Positions 33,899 through 43,152 are shown, counted from the stretch's first letter. The stretch: 64,000 nucleotides of DNA from JAAZCI01 sp046462535 (GCA_046462535.1 JBKGVF010000022.1:82273-146272), one strand, 5' to 3'. Numbers and translations are program-made. Notes: a model not told the origin generated them from the letters alone.

Positions 33899-34302
33899 AG
33901 TTAGATGAGCAGATTGAGAAGGAGAGTCGCTTTGTCACAGATCTTAATCTTTGTGAAGTGCGGATTCAGAATGAGGTGCGGTTTCCATGGATTGTCCTCG
34001 TTCCAAAGCGCCCTAATATTGAGGAGCTGATTGATCTTGAGATGGAAGATCTGCATCAGCTAACAGAAGAGATCGCCTTTGCCTCTCATGCCATGAAGCA
34101 GGTCTTTAATCCTGATAAACTCAATATTGGCTCATTAGGTAACCAGACTCGTCAACTCCATATTCACATTATTGCTCGTTATGAGGATGATCTTGCCTGG
34201 CCTAATCCTGTGTGGGGATACTTTGAGTTGAGCTCACAATATTCAACCGATAGCTTAAAGCGCCGCATTGAGCAGCTTAAGCGAGCGTTAACTCTAAAAT
34301 AG
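33895..34302 (+). CDS. HIT-domain protein (dinucleotide-polyphosphate hydrolase-like)
   Basis: 135-residue HIT-fold protein. The catalytic motif is QLHIHIIARYEDDLAWP: the usual first His of HxHxHxx is Gln, as in a proteobacterial HIT subgroup with the RQLHxHxxAR pattern. Members are annotated as diadenosine tetraphosphate hydrolases, but this is family inference. Its ATG overlaps the zapA stop by 4 nt (ATGA), so the two are co-translated. With the Nudix enzyme at 7 kb it gives a second candidate Ap4A-handling protein. Confidence 0.8.
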   Translation: MKLDEQIEKESRFVTDLNLCEVRIQNEVRFPWIVLVPKRPNIEELIDLEMEDLHQLTEEIAFASHAMKQVFNPDKLNIGSLGNQTRQLHIHIIARYEDDLAWPNPVWGYFELSSQYSTDSLKRRIEQLKRALTLK

Positions 34303-34317
34303 AGAAGGATATCTATT

Positions 34318-35334
34318 ATGGTACAGAAGCTTAATCAATGGCTTTGGAATCCAGACGCCTCTTTTAAAAAGGGGCGTTTTGTTATTCAGCTTCTCTATCG
34401 CTTAGCGCAGAATTTTCTTGCTGATAACTTTAAAGAGCGCGCCCAATCGCTCACCTACACCACAATGCTCTCATTGGTGCCTCTAATTGCCATCAGTTTT
34501 TCGGTGTTAAAGGGGTTTGGTGTACACCACGAACTGATCCCCTATATGGTTCAGGCAGTGAGCTTTTTAGGTGAAGAAGAGGCGCAGGAGATGGTCTCTC
34601 GCCTAATCGGATTTGTTGATAATGCGCGTGGTGCTGTGGTCGGTGGAGTGGGTATGCTCTTCTTCTTCTATACCGTGGTTGGATTGATCAGTACTATTGA
34701 GGGGGCTTTTAATCGAATTTGGGGAGTAATCAAGGGGCGCAGTTTCCGTGAGCGTATCATGAACTATCTGTTGGTTGTGTTGCTAGGGCCGGTGGTTATC
34801 TTTGCCCTGATCTCTTTAGCATCGAATCGGATGATTGCTCAGATGATGGGGGCTGTCTCTGCTCCGGGAGCTTTATTGCTGCTGGAGAAGATGGCAGTTA
34901 TCGGAATTATGACAGGGATGATTATGGCTGCTTATCTCTTTATTACTAACAAGCGGGTTCAATTTATCCCTGCACTGGTGGGGGCGTTGATTGCTAGCCT
35001 CAGTTGGTATTTAGTGGGGAAGCTCTTTACCCATTTTGTTGTACTTTCAGGTAAGCAATCACAGATCTACTCAGGTTTTGCTAGCGTTGTGCTCTTTATT
35101 ATGTGGATGTATCTCTCTTGGCTCATTATTCTGATCGGTAATCAGATCGCTTACTACTTGCAATATCCAGAGGCTTTGACGAAGGAGCGTACATTTGAAC
35201 AGCAAGGGAGTACCGTTACTTTGACAGTAACACTTGAAGCGGCGGATTATCATCATCAGGAGTGGCGTCTGCGCTCGATCGAGCAGCAGGATGAGGGGGT
35301 GCTTACGAAGAGGGAGGAGCATGGAAGCGTGTAA
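34318..35334 (+). CDS. YihY/BrkB family inner-membrane protein
   Basis: 338 residues with about six membrane helices. The start of the membrane domain, DNFKERAQSLTYTTMLSLVPL, and the C-terminal GFASVVLFIMWMYLSWLIILIGNQIAYYLQ are typical of the YihY/UPF0761 family. No biochemical function is established; the family was once called ribonuclease BN in error. The C-terminus is a soluble charged tail that overlaps the ycgN start by 14 nt. RBS and ATG are clear, 15 bp after the HIT gene. Confidence 0.88.
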   Translation: MVQKLNQWLWNPDASFKKGRFVIQLLYRLAQNFLADNFKERAQSLTYTTMLSLVPLIAISFSVLKGFGVHHELIPYMVQAVSFLGEEEAQEMVSRLIGFVDNARGAVVGGVGMLFFFYTVVGLISTIEGAFNRIWGVIKGRSFRERIMNYLLVVLLGPVVIFALISLASNRMIAQMMGAVSAPGALLLLEKMAVIGIMTGMIMAAYLFITNKRVQFIPALVGALIASLSWYLVGKLFTHFVVLSGKQSQIYSGFASVVLFIMWMYLSWLIILIGNQIAYYLQYPEALTKERTFEQQGSTVTLTVTLEAADYHHQEWRLRSIEQQDEGVLTKREEHGSV

Positions 35335-35755
35335 GCCATTTTGGCAAAAGCCATTGAAAGAGTTAACTAACGAAGAGTGGGAGGCACTCTGTGATGGGTG
35401 TGGACTCTGCTGCATCAACAAGCTTGAGGATGAGGATGGGAATCTCTACCTTACTAATGTGGCCTGCTCTCTATTAGATCTTGAGAGTAATCAGTGTAGT
35501 CACTATGCCGATCGTAAGCGGCATGTCCCAGAGTGTATTCAGCTTAATTATTCTAAGTTAAAGAAGATTAATTGGTTACCTGATAGTTGCGCTTATCTTC
35601 GCCGCTATCAAAATCGTCCTCTGCCCGATTGGCACTATCTTATTAGTGGTGATCGTGAATTGCTGCATAGAAAGGGGATCTCTCTGCGGGGGCGCTTAAT
35701 AGGTGAGAAGGAGGTGAGAGGGCCGCTGCATCACTATATTATTCGGGATCTGTAA
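35321..35755 (+). CDS. ycgN: YcgN/UPF0260 cysteine-cluster protein
   Basis: 144 residues started at the ATG at 35321, directly after GGAGG; a longer frame from 35234 lies wholly inside the yihY 3' end and is rejected. The N-terminal CDGCGLCC cluster, then LEDEDGNLYLTNVAC and C-terminal WLPDSCAYR-like residues are the UPF0260 pattern, thought to bind Fe or Zn. It overlaps yihY by 14 nt. Function is not established. Confidence 0.9.
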   Translation: MEACKPFWQKPLKELTNEEWEALCDGCGLCCINKLEDEDGNLYLTNVACSLLDLESNQCSHYADRKRHVPECIQLNYSKLKKINWLPDSCAYLRRYQNRPLPDWHYLISGDRELLHRKGISLRGRLIGEKEVRGPLHHYIIRDL

Positions 35756-35774
35756 GGGGTGAGGGGAACTATTT

Positions 35775-36359
35775 TTGACATTGCCGCTGTTTGTGGCTTA
35801 CTATAGCTCTCTTTTATCAGATTTGAATTGGTGTCCTTTGAATTACTCAGAGTTATCCGTTTGGCATGCCGTGGAAGATCGGCTTCAGTTATCCGCGCCA
35901 TTAAAGGCTGATCTCTTTCCGAGAGTTCAGGAGGTGGTGGAGGGGATTGAGGGTGATATCTTCTTTTCAATTGAGGCAGGTATTAATGACAATGGTCATA
36001 GACAGATTACAGGAGCGTTAGAGTTTACCCTCTCGCTTAGCTGTCAACGCTGTCTAGAGCCTTTTTCACAATCATTTAAATTTGATTTTATCTGGTTGCT
36101 GGCAGAGAGTGAGTATGAGGCCGACCTCATTGGTGATGAGGTTGCAGTCTTAGTGATTGAAGAGGGGTATCCTGACCAGGTGGTTCATCACCTAGAGGAT
36201 GAGATTCTCCTTGCAATGCCTATTATTCCTTATCATGATGAGGAGAGCTACTGTGCAGGGCGTGAGTTTTTAAAGCAGCAGAAGCGGATAACTATTGAAG
36301 ATGAGAAGAGTGAAAAGGAAAATCCTTTTGCAGTCTTGTCAGATTTGTTAGATAATTAA
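35775..36359 (+). CDS. yceD: DUF177 protein (YceD), 23S rRNA/L32-linked
   Basis: About 194 residues. The family core is LSCQRCLEPFSQSFKFDF with a CxxC, and the C-terminal DEILLAMPIIPYHDEESYC and NPFAVLSDLL match YceD, linked to 23S rRNA accumulation. The start is uncertain: no ATG exists near the 5' end, so a TTG at 35775, 8 bp after GAGGGG, is used, giving ~20 extra residues over E. coli YceD. The gene precedes rpmF, the universal arrangement. Confidence 0.85.
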   Translation: MTLPLFVAYYSSLLSDLNWCPLNYSELSVWHAVEDRLQLSAPLKADLFPRVQEVVEGIEGDIFFSIEAGINDNGHRQITGALEFTLSLSCQRCLEPFSQSFKFDFIWLLAESEYEADLIGDEVAVLVIEEGYPDQVVHHLEDEILLAMPIIPYHDEESYCAGREFLKQQKRITIEDEKSEKENPFAVLSDLLDN

Positions 36360-36393
36360 TCGGATAAGATTTTATAGTATTTAGGAGTTTATT

Positions 36394-36588
36394 ATGGCTG
36401 TACAAAAATCGAAAGTAAGTCGCGCAAGACGTGGCAAGCGTCGTTCACACGATGGTCTTACCGCTCTTCCTGTAAGTATTGATAAGACAACAGGTGAAAA
36501 GCACCTACGCCACCACGTAACAGCAGATGGTTACTATCGTGGACGTAAAGTAATCAATAAAAATGAGAATGTTGCAGATCTAGAATAA
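36394..36588 (+). CDS. rpmF: 50S ribosomal protein L32
   Basis: 64-residue large-subunit protein with the L32 start MAVQKSKVSRARRGKRRSHD and conserved LRHHV. No zinc cysteines are present, as usual in gammaproteobacteria. A GGAG Shine-Dalgarno precedes it, 34 bp after yceD. The order yceD-rpmF-plsX-fabH-fabD couples ribosome and membrane lipid synthesis, but a hairpin terminator separates rpmF from plsX here. Confidence 0.96.
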   Translation: MAVQKSKVSRARRGKRRSHDGLTALPVSIDKTTGEKHLRHHVTADGYYRGRKVINKNENVADLE

Positions 36589-36629
36589 GCCTAGAGCCTA
36601 CAGATCATTGCAATGATTGTTGATTAAAG

Positions 36630-36677
36630 CCTACGCATTAGAGATCTAAAATAGGTTAATGATGCGTAGGTTTTTTT
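36630..36677 (+). terminator. Intrinsic terminator between rpmF and plsX
   Basis: CCTACGCAT pairs with ATGCGTAGG around a 23-nt loop, followed by seven T. It lies 42 bp after the rpmF stop and could attenuate readthrough into the fatty-acid genes. A 14-bp palindrome (ATCATTGCAATGAT) stands just before it. Confidence 0.82.
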
Positions 36678-36713
36678 GTTGATTCAGAGAAAAGGTAGAG
36701 TAGTAGAAGAGCC

Positions 36714-37745
36714 ATGACAGGACCGAGAGAGATTACCGTTGCTGTTGATGTGATGAGTGGTGATAATGGGCCAGAAGTCTTTATGCCTGCCGTTTTAAGT
36801 GCGTTAAAGAAGCGCCCCCATTTAACAATATTAGCTGTGGGTGATCAGAATGTGATTGAGCCGTTGGTGCGGGAGAGTGAACCGTATCGATCGGGACGCC
36901 TTGTGATTAAACATGCCAGTGAAGTAGTGGAGATGGATGAGCGACCCCAAAGTGCTCTACGCAATAAGCGAGACTCCTCTATGCGAGTAGCGATCAATTG
37001 TGTAAAAGAGGGGTTAGCAGATTCCTGCATGTCAGCTGGTAATACTGGGGCATTAATGGCAACTGCTCGCTTTGTCTTAAAGATGTTGCCAGGTATTGAG
37101 CGTCCCGCTATCTGTACTTCGATTCCATCGATGGTTAATGATCATGTTCATATGCTTGATCTTGGGGCGAATGTTGATACAACAGAGGAGCATCTCTACC
37201 AGTTTGCTCTTATGGGTTCACTCTTAGCATCGGTAATCAATGATCAGGAGGCACCGAAAGTTGCCCTACTCAATATTGGTGAGGAGGCAATTAAAGGGAA
37301 TGAGCAGATACGCAATGCAGCCCCACTTTTAGAGGCAGATAAGCAGTTAAATTATATTGGGTTTGTTGAAGGGGATGGTATCTTCTTTGATGATGTGGAT
37401 GTTATTGTCTCCGATGGATTTGTTGGCAATGTGGCCCTTAAGACGATGGAGGGAACCGCTAAAATGATTACACGCCATCTTGAGCGAGCGTTTAGACGGA
37501 ATCTCTTTACTAAGTTATCAGCGGTTATGGCTAAGCCTGTCTTAGCGGATCTAAAGGAGGGGCTAGATCCACGGAAACATAATGGAGCGAGCCTCTTAGG
37601 CTTGCGGGGAATTGTGGTAAAATCTCATGGAAATGCCGATGCCGTTTCATTTGAAAATGCCATTGGAATTGCTGCACGACTAGTGGAGCAGGATATTCTA
37701 ACTAAGATGGCCGCACAATTTGTTCGGCAGAAGGATGAGGAGTAG
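36714..37745 (+). CDS. plsX: Phosphate acyltransferase PlsX
   Basis: Converts acyl-ACP to acyl-phosphate at the membrane, the first step of PlsX/PlsY glycerolipid synthesis. It has 343 residues. The N-terminal VAVDVMSGDNGPEVFMPA and SAGNTGALMA are PlsX signatures, as is LLNIGEEAIKGNE. The gene is 12 bp before fabH. Confidence 0.94.
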   Translation: MTGPREITVAVDVMSGDNGPEVFMPAVLSALKKRPHLTILAVGDQNVIEPLVRESEPYRSGRLVIKHASEVVEMDERPQSALRNKRDSSMRVAINCVKEGLADSCMSAGNTGALMATARFVLKMLPGIERPAICTSIPSMVNDHVHMLDLGANVDTTEEHLYQFALMGSLLASVINDQEAPKVALLNIGEEAIKGNEQIRNAAPLLEADKQLNYIGFVEGDGIFFDDVDVIVSDGFVGNVALKTMEGTAKMITRHLERAFRRNLFTKLSAVMAKPVLADLKEGLDPRKHNGASLLGLRGIVVKSHGNADAVSFENAIGIAARLVEQDILTKMAAQFVRQKDEE

Positions 37746-37757
37746 GGGGATGGGATC

Positions 37758-38711
37758 ATGTACTCAAAAATTATAGGCACAGGTCACTACTTGCCAGAAA
37801 AAATTGTGACCAACGATGACTTAGCAAAAACAATTGATACGTCACACACCTGGATAGTTGAGCGAACTGGGATTCATCAACGCCACATTGCAGCGGAAGA
37901 GGAGCAGTGTACAGATCTGGCCTATCATGCTGCAGTTGAAGCGTTAAAAGATGCTAAGATTGCTGCTGGGGAGTTAGATCTCATTCTTCTTGCCACCTCG
38001 ACACCTGATCAGACTTACCCCTCTACCGCTACGTTAGTTCAAGAGCGTTTAGGTAATGTTGGTGCAGCCTCTTTTGATCTTAGTGCCGCCTGCTCAGGCT
38101 TTGCCTATGCTTTGGGTGTGGCGGATAACTTTATCAAGGCAGGATCGGCAAAGAGAGTGATGGTTATTGGTGCAGAGGTCTATTCACGGATTGTGGATTG
38201 GAGTGATCGTGCTACCTGTGTACTCTTTGGGGATGGTGCTGCTGCTGTGGTACTTGAGGCGAGTGAGGAGCCTGGAATTCTCTCCACTCATCTACATGCG
38301 GATGGACAATTTAAAGATCTATTAGAGCTTAAGAGAAGTGTCATCTCACCGGCAGGAACCTACCCCTATGTTCAGATGAAGGGGAATGAGGTCTTTAGAC
38401 ATGCGGTTGGAAAGCTGTATCAACTGGTTAAAGAGACACTCGATCATCATCAGCTTGAGGCTGATGCACTCGACTGGTTTATCCCCCATCAAGCAAATTT
38501 ACGAATTATGAATGCCACTGCGCGCCGCGTTGGATTACCGGCAGAGAAGATGGTGGTAACGGTGGATAAACATGCTAACACCTCTGCTGCGAGTATCCCA
38601 TTGGCGTTGGATATTGCGCGTAAAGATGGGCGTATTAATACTGGTGATTTAGTACTACTTGAGGCTTTTGGTGGAGGATTCACCTGGGGCTCAGCATTAA
38701 TAAGGATGTAA
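37758..38711 (+). CDS. fabH: Beta-ketoacyl-ACP synthase III
   Basis: Condenses acetyl-CoA with malonyl-ACP to start fatty acid synthesis, 317 residues as in E. coli. The catalytic triad is visible: Cys112 in DLSAACSGFAYALG, His in WFIPHQANLRI and Asn in HANTSAASIPLAL. It is 12 bp after plsX and 4 bp before fabD. Confidence 0.97.
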   Translation: MYSKIIGTGHYLPEKIVTNDDLAKTIDTSHTWIVERTGIHQRHIAAEEEQCTDLAYHAAVEALKDAKIAAGELDLILLATSTPDQTYPSTATLVQERLGNVGAASFDLSAACSGFAYALGVADNFIKAGSAKRVMVIGAEVYSRIVDWSDRATCVLFGDGAAAVVLEASEEPGILSTHLHADGQFKDLLELKRSVISPAGTYPYVQMKGNEVFRHAVGKLYQLVKETLDHHQLEADALDWFIPHQANLRIMNATARRVGLPAEKMVVTVDKHANTSAASIPLALDIARKDGRINTGDLVLLEAFGGGFTWGSALIRM

Positions 38712-38715
38712 TGAT

Positions 38716-39663
38716 ATGAAATCGGTTGCTACATTAGCATTTATCTTTCCCGGACAGGGTTCACAAAGTCTCGGTATGATTGAGGATCTCTTAGAGGATG
38801 CAGTTGCTCAAGAGTATCTTAAGCGTGCCGATGAGGCGTTAGGTTACGAGCTCTCAACGATTATAAAAGAGGGGCCTATTGAGAAGCTGAATGATACGGC
38901 GATTACTCAGCCGGCACTCCTTACAGTCAGCACTATTTTATGGCAGACCTATATTACTCAGAGTGATCAGCGGCCTGCATTTGTTGCGGGGCATAGTTTA
39001 GGGGAGTATAGCGCTCTTGTGGCCGCAGAGGTATTAAGTTTTGAGGATGCGGTTAAGTTAGTGGCCCTAAGAGGAACGTATATGCAAGAGGCTGTTCCTG
39101 AGGGGAGTGGCGCAATGGCAGCCATTTTAGGGCTAGATGATGAGGATGTGATCGCTTTAGCTGCTGAGAGTGAGCAGGAGGTTGGTGAGGTAGTTGCTGC
39201 GGTAAACTTCAACTCACCCGGTCAGGTAGTTATTGCAGGGAGTCGAGCAGGTATTGATCATGCATGTGCACTTGCAAAGGAGCGGGGGGCTCGTCGAGCA
39301 TTACCATTAGCGGTCTCTGTTCCCTCTCACTGTGCTTTGATGAAACCTGCAGCAGAGCGGCTTGCTGAAGCGCTGGCTACATTGACCCTCAATAAGCCTA
39401 AAATTGCATTGTTACATAATGTTGATGTTGCAGAGCATCAGAGCAGTGAGGCGATTAAAGAGGCTCTAGTGGCGCAGCTTTATCAGCCGGTACGTTGGAC
39501 AGAGACCATTGAGACCTTAGCGAAGGCGGGGGTAACTACATTGGTTGAGTGTGGTCCTGGCCGAGTGCTTTCAGGACTCAATCGTCGAATTAATCGAGAC
39601 TTAGTGAGTCATAACTTAAGTGATGGTGCTAGCTTAGCTACGTTACTTGAAACATTAGGGTAA
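38716..39663 (+). CDS. fabD: Malonyl-CoA:ACP transacylase
   Basis: Transfers malonyl from CoA to ACP, 315 residues. The active-site serine is Ser94 in AGHSLGEYSA, and FPGQGSQ near residue 11 forms the oxyanion side. The catalytic His lies in VPSHCALM. In most relatives fabG, acpP and fabF follow; here yciB follows after 5 bp, so the cluster is broken at this point. Confidence 0.96.
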   Translation: MKSVATLAFIFPGQGSQSLGMIEDLLEDAVAQEYLKRADEALGYELSTIIKEGPIEKLNDTAITQPALLTVSTILWQTYITQSDQRPAFVAGHSLGEYSALVAAEVLSFEDAVKLVALRGTYMQEAVPEGSGAMAAILGLDDEDVIALAAESEQEVGEVVAAVNFNSPGQVVIAGSRAGIDHACALAKERGARRALPLAVSVPSHCALMKPAAERLAEALATLTLNKPKIALLHNVDVAEHQSSEAIKEALVAQLYQPVRWTETIETLAKAGVTTLVECGPGRVLSGLNRRINRDLVSHNLSDGASLATLLETLG

Positions 39664-39668
39664 TCTCA

Positions 39669-40247
39669 ATGGGTCAAGCATTACTCTCATTAAGCACTCT
39701 TCTTTTTGCCATCACCTTCTTCTTTTTTGGGATGGATATTATGTTGGCTACCCGAGTGCTCTTTATTAGCAGTGCCATCTCTGCGGTTGTAATGGCATTG
39801 AGTTATAAGCGGATAAAGGGGATGGAGTGGGCAGCTATCGGAGCGACACTCTTTCTATCAGGGTTAGCCATCTTTTTTAATGAAGAGGGATTTGTTCTTT
39901 GGCGACCAAGCATAATCAATAGTGTGGTAGGTGGGGGATTAATTCTTCTCTATTTCATGAAGAAGGCCCCCTTTGAGTACCTTTTTGGACGGACATTGGA
40001 GTTGGAATTACCCCAGGAAGAGTGGTTAAAGATCAATATTATTTGGGGAATATTTCTCTTTATCTGTGCCTTAATTAATGCTGTTGTGGTATTAATGGTG
40101 ACAGGATTAGATCTTCCTATGAAAGTATGGGTGACTACCAAGGTGATTGTAATGCCTATAATTACGTTAATCTTTACAGCGATGCTTCTCTTCCATTTAA
40201 GTCGAAAGGGTAAGCAATATTTAGCGATGAAGGAGAATAGAGAGTGA
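39669..40247 (+). CDS. yciB: YciB/IspZ inner-membrane septation-associated protein
   Basis: 192-residue membrane protein with about five helices, matching the YciB/IspZ family that affects cell envelope and division. The segment PSIINSVVGGGLILLYFMKK and the C-terminal half (EEWLKINIIWGIFLF) are typical. It overlaps bolA by 4 nt and follows fabD by 5 bp, so the fatty acid and envelope genes form one transcript. Confidence 0.9.
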   Translation: MGQALLSLSTLLFAITFFFFGMDIMLATRVLFISSAISAVVMALSYKRIKGMEWAAIGATLFLSGLAIFFNEEGFVLWRPSIINSVVGGGLILLYFMKKAPFEYLFGRTLELELPQEEWLKINIIWGIFLFICALINAVVVLMVTGLDLPMKVWVTTKVIVMPIITLIFTAMLLFHLSRKGKQYLAMKENRE

Positions 40248-40525
40248 CAATCGAGATTGATAATAGTGCACGTATCGCAGAGATTGAACGACGCGTAGCC
40301 GAAGCACTAAAGCCAGCTATGCTTGAGGTGATCGATGATAGTCATCTCCATCGAGGGCATGAGGGGGCAAAAGGTGGTGCAGGCCACTTTACCCTTAAGG
40401 TGGCGAGTGCCCAATTTGAGGGGAAGAGTATGATTGAGCAGCATCGGATGATCTATCAGATTCTTGAGCCAATGTTTCCCCATGAGATTCATGCGTTAAG
40501 TATTCAGACATATCTACCAAAATAG
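40244..40525 (+). CDS. BolA-family protein
   Basis: 93-residue BolA-fold protein, started by GTG within the yciB stop (GTGA overlap). The motif VIDDSHLHRGHEG matches BolA and IbaG partners of monothiol glutaredoxins, with the His ligands present. FTLKVASAQFEGKSMIEQHRMIYQIL is the following conserved helix. It may act as a Fe-S assembly partner or regulator; which BolA subtype is unclear. Confidence 0.88.
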   Translation: MTIEIDNSARIAEIERRVAEALKPAMLEVIDDSHLHRGHEGAKGGAGHFTLKVASAQFEGKSMIEQHRMIYQILEPMFPHEIHALSIQTYLPK

Positions 40526-40541
40526 AAGAGGAGTAATTGAG

Positions 40542-41378
40542 ATGAGAAAGAGTCTACTATCTGTAGTTGTTGCCACGAGTATGATGGCTGGAAGTATTAT
40601 GGTTAATGCTCAAGAGTTGAGAGTTCAAGAGCCTTTTGAGCTGCCAGAAATTGTAGCAGAGACAAAAGAGGGGGTCTTAAAGCGTGATGAATTCTTAGGC
40701 TTTATCGACTTTGTGACCGATGGTCATAGTGGAATGCTCACCTCAAAAGAGCAGGCGGAGAGCCTTGTAGAAGCTTACCTCCTCCAGAAAGGGTTAGCAG
40801 GGGCAGCCATTAAGAAGGGGCTAGATAAAGAGGAAGCCTTTTTAACTAAGATGGAGCAGATCAAGCTTGCTGCATTAGCAGAGTCTGCCCTTATTGACTT
40901 CTCGGAGAATTTAGAGATTAGTGAGGAGGAGCTGCGTAAAGAGTATGAGGCGCAGATCTCAGGCATTGATAAAGAGGAGTATGAGGCGGCGCACATACTA
41001 GTGGAAGAGCGTGAAGAGGCCGAGAAGATCATTGCTGCCCTTAAAGAGGGGAAGATTACCTTTGGAGAGGCAGCTAAAGAGCACTCCATCGATCCTGGCT
41101 CTGCTGCTGAAGGGGGAGATTTAGGTTGGTTCCGTCCACAGATGATGGTGACTGAGTTTTCAGACGCTGTGGCAAAGATGAAGGTGGGTGAGATTAGTGA
41201 GGAGCCCATTGAGAGTCAATTTGGATTCCATATTATTCAGCTTAACGATCAGCGAGAGACAGAGCTAGAGAGCTTTGAGAATGCGCGTGACGGGTTAGAG
41301 CAGCTACTTTTAGAGGTGAAGATGCGTGATTATTTAGAGGAGCTGAATGACAACCTTGAGATCGATTATAAGTTTTAA
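40542..41378 (+). CDS. Periplasmic parvulin-type peptidyl-prolyl isomerase
   Basis: 278 residues with a Sec signal peptide (MRKSLLSVVVATSMMAGSIM, ending about NAQE), an N-terminal helical SurA/PrsA-like region and a parvulin domain from about residue 140 (EAAHILVEEREEAEKII, then GSAAEGGDLGWFRPQMM, then SQFGFHIIQL). Such proteins assist outer-membrane or periplasmic protein folding. The yciB-bolA-PPIase order is conserved in related bacteria. A terminator follows at 41397. Confidence 0.9.
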   Translation: MRKSLLSVVVATSMMAGSIMVNAQELRVQEPFELPEIVAETKEGVLKRDEFLGFIDFVTDGHSGMLTSKEQAESLVEAYLLQKGLAGAAIKKGLDKEEAFLTKMEQIKLAALAESALIDFSENLEISEEELRKEYEAQISGIDKEEYEAAHILVEEREEAEKIIAALKEGKITFGEAAKEHSIDPGSAAEGGDLGWFRPQMMVTEFSDAVAKMKVGEISEEPIESQFGFHIIQLNDQRETELESFENARDGLEQLLLEVKMRDYLEELNDNLEIDYKF

Positions 41379-41396
41379 TCGTATGTAAGCAGTCAT

Positions 41397-41433
41397 TAGG
41401 GGTCTGAAGCATTGATACTTCAGGCCTCTTTTT
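41397..41433 (+). terminator. Intrinsic terminator after the PPIase gene
   Basis: AGGGGTCTGAAG pairs with CTTCAGGCCTCT (one mismatch, one G-U) around a CATTGATA-type loop, followed by five T. Confidence 0.75.
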
Positions 41434-41530
41434 GTTTTTAAGGGTTATATAGATGGGTCGCGCCCCCTTTGCAGAGGTTAAAATAGGGGGAGAGCACATT
41501 TTCGTTGAAAGGGAAATCAGGGGATAAAGT

Positions 41531-42550
41531 ATGGCAGAATATCTACTCTTTTTAGCAAAGACGGTAACAATTATTATTGCAATTGTAGTGGTGATGATTC
41601 TTCTGCTCTCATTGCGTCCGGAACGTTCAGGCGGTGGGCGGGGACGTTTAGAGTTTAGAAATATTGGTCAATATTATCGTGCGTTAAAGAAGGAGTTTAC
41701 TGAGCGTGAAGAGGCGGATCGTGTCGATGATCCCCCACCTTTTTGGAAGTTCTGGCAAAAGAGGGAGACAGCAAAAATAGAGGATAAGGGGGAGCAGAAG
41801 GCCCTAACCGGATCATCTAAAGAGCGACCTAAAGAGAATCTCTATTTAGTGGAGTTTGATGGGGATATTACTGCAACAGCGGTAAATAATCTGCGGGAGG
41901 AGATCTCGGCCATCTTAAATATTGCTAAGGAGGGGGATGAGGTGCTTCTAAAGCTTAAGAGTCCCGGTGGCGTTGTCCATGGGTATGGCTTAGCTGCAGC
42001 CCAATTAGTGCGTCTTCGTGAGCGGGGCATTCCTCTTACAGTCGCTGTTGATGAGGTGGCAGCTAGTGGCGGTTATCTGATGGCGGTGGTGGCAGATCAT
42101 ATTATTGCAGCCCCCTTTGCTATTGTTGGATCGGTAGGTGTAGTAGCACAGATGCCTAACTTTCACCGCCTGTTAGAGCGCTTCGATATCGATTATGAGC
42201 AATTTACCGCTGGTGAATATAAGCGAACCATCACAATGTTTGGGGAGAATGATGAGGAGGGGCGTGCTAAATTTAAAGAGGATCTTGAGGAGATTCATAA
42301 GGTCTTTAAGGATTTTATTACTCAGTTTCGACCCGATCTTGCCATTGAGCAGATTGCAACAGGGGAGCATTGGCTTGCGACTCGAGCAATTGAGCTTGGG
42401 CTTGTAGATGAGTTAAAAACGAGTGATAGCTTCTTCTTAGAGCGGCTTGAGACTATGAATGTCTATAGTGTCCGCTATATACCGAAAACATCGATGCGAA
42501 AAGGGATTAGTCGTCTCTTTAGTAAGCTTGCTCAGCAGCTTCAGCTCTAA
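41531..42550 (+). CDS. sohB: Inner-membrane serine protease SohB
   Basis: Signal-peptide-peptidase-like protease of family S49, 339 residues. An N-terminal membrane helix (about 5-27) precedes the catalytic domain. The nucleophile is Ser179 in EVAASGGYLMA, and the catalytic Lys is in GEYKRT further on; IVGSVGVVAQ is the usual intervening motif. In E. coli SohB is a multicopy suppressor of htrA. LemA follows after 14 bp. Confidence 0.94.
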   Translation: MAEYLLFLAKTVTIIIAIVVVMILLLSLRPERSGGGRGRLEFRNIGQYYRALKKEFTEREEADRVDDPPPFWKFWQKRETAKIEDKGEQKALTGSSKERPKENLYLVEFDGDITATAVNNLREEISAILNIAKEGDEVLLKLKSPGGVVHGYGLAAAQLVRLRERGIPLTVAVDEVAASGGYLMAVVADHIIAAPFAIVGSVGVVAQMPNFHRLLERFDIDYEQFTAGEYKRTITMFGENDEEGRAKFKEDLEEIHKVFKDFITQFRPDLAIEQIATGEHWLATRAIELGLVDELKTSDSFFLERLETMNVYSVRYIPKTSMRKGISRLFSKLAQQLQL

Positions 42551-42564
42551 AAAAGGGGTGGGGT

Positions 42565-43152
42565 ATGGGTGGCTCATTGATGCTTGTTGTCGCAGGTGGT
42601 GTCGTTCTAATATTGATATCGGTGATGGTAATTTACAATCGCCTTATTCGTTACCGTAACTACTGTCAGAATAGTTTTGCGCAGATAGAGGTCCAGTTAA
42701 CACGCCGCTATGATCTTATTCCTAATATTGTTGCGGTTGTTAAGGAGTACCTTCAGTATGAGGCGCAGGTATTACAGCGCGTAATAAGCGCTAGAAATTT
42801 AGCAAGAGAGTGTTTATCCGCAAGTCAGCAATCAATAGGTGAGGCGTTAACGATGCAGTCGATTGCCGGGGCAGAGGGGATGCTAAATGGTGCGTTAGGA
42901 GGATTGCTCGCTACGGTCGAGGGGTATCCTGAGCTACAAGCGAGTGAGCAGATGCGTTTATTAATGGATGAATTGGTACATACTGAGAATCGAATTGCAT
43001 TTGCGCGGCAGGGGTATAATGATAGTGTGATGAGTTACAATATTTTAAAAGAGTCATTTCCCAATAATCTTATTAGCTATCTCTTCCGCTTTGGCGCTAT
43101 GAGCCCACTGGATCTAGAGTTTGGTACCCATAATCCTCGGTACAGGAAGTGA
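42565..43152 (+). CDS. LemA family protein
   Basis: 195-residue protein with an N-terminal membrane anchor and the LemA coiled domain: YNRLIRYRNYCQNSFAQIEVQLTRRYDLIPNIV is split across the family's signature, ending FARQGYNDSVMSYN. Function is unknown; in other genomes it accompanies HtpX or TPM proteins, but here it stands between sohB and priA. It overlaps the alternative GTG start of priA by 4 nt. Confidence 0.88.
   Translation: MGGSLMLVVAGGVVLILISVMVIYNRLIRYRNYCQNSFAQIEVQLTRRYDLIPNIVAVVKEYLQYEAQVLQRVISARNLARECLSASQQSIGEALTMQSIAGAEGMLNGALGGLLATVEGYPELQASEQMRLLMDELVHTENRIAFARQGYNDSVMSYNILKESFPNNLISYLFRFGAMSPLDLEFGTHNPRYRK

Noticed and set aside
35234..35320. Upstream extension of ycgN
   Set aside because: It lies inside the yihY 3' end and adds an Arg-rich run not found in the family; GGAGG precedes the ATG at 35321.
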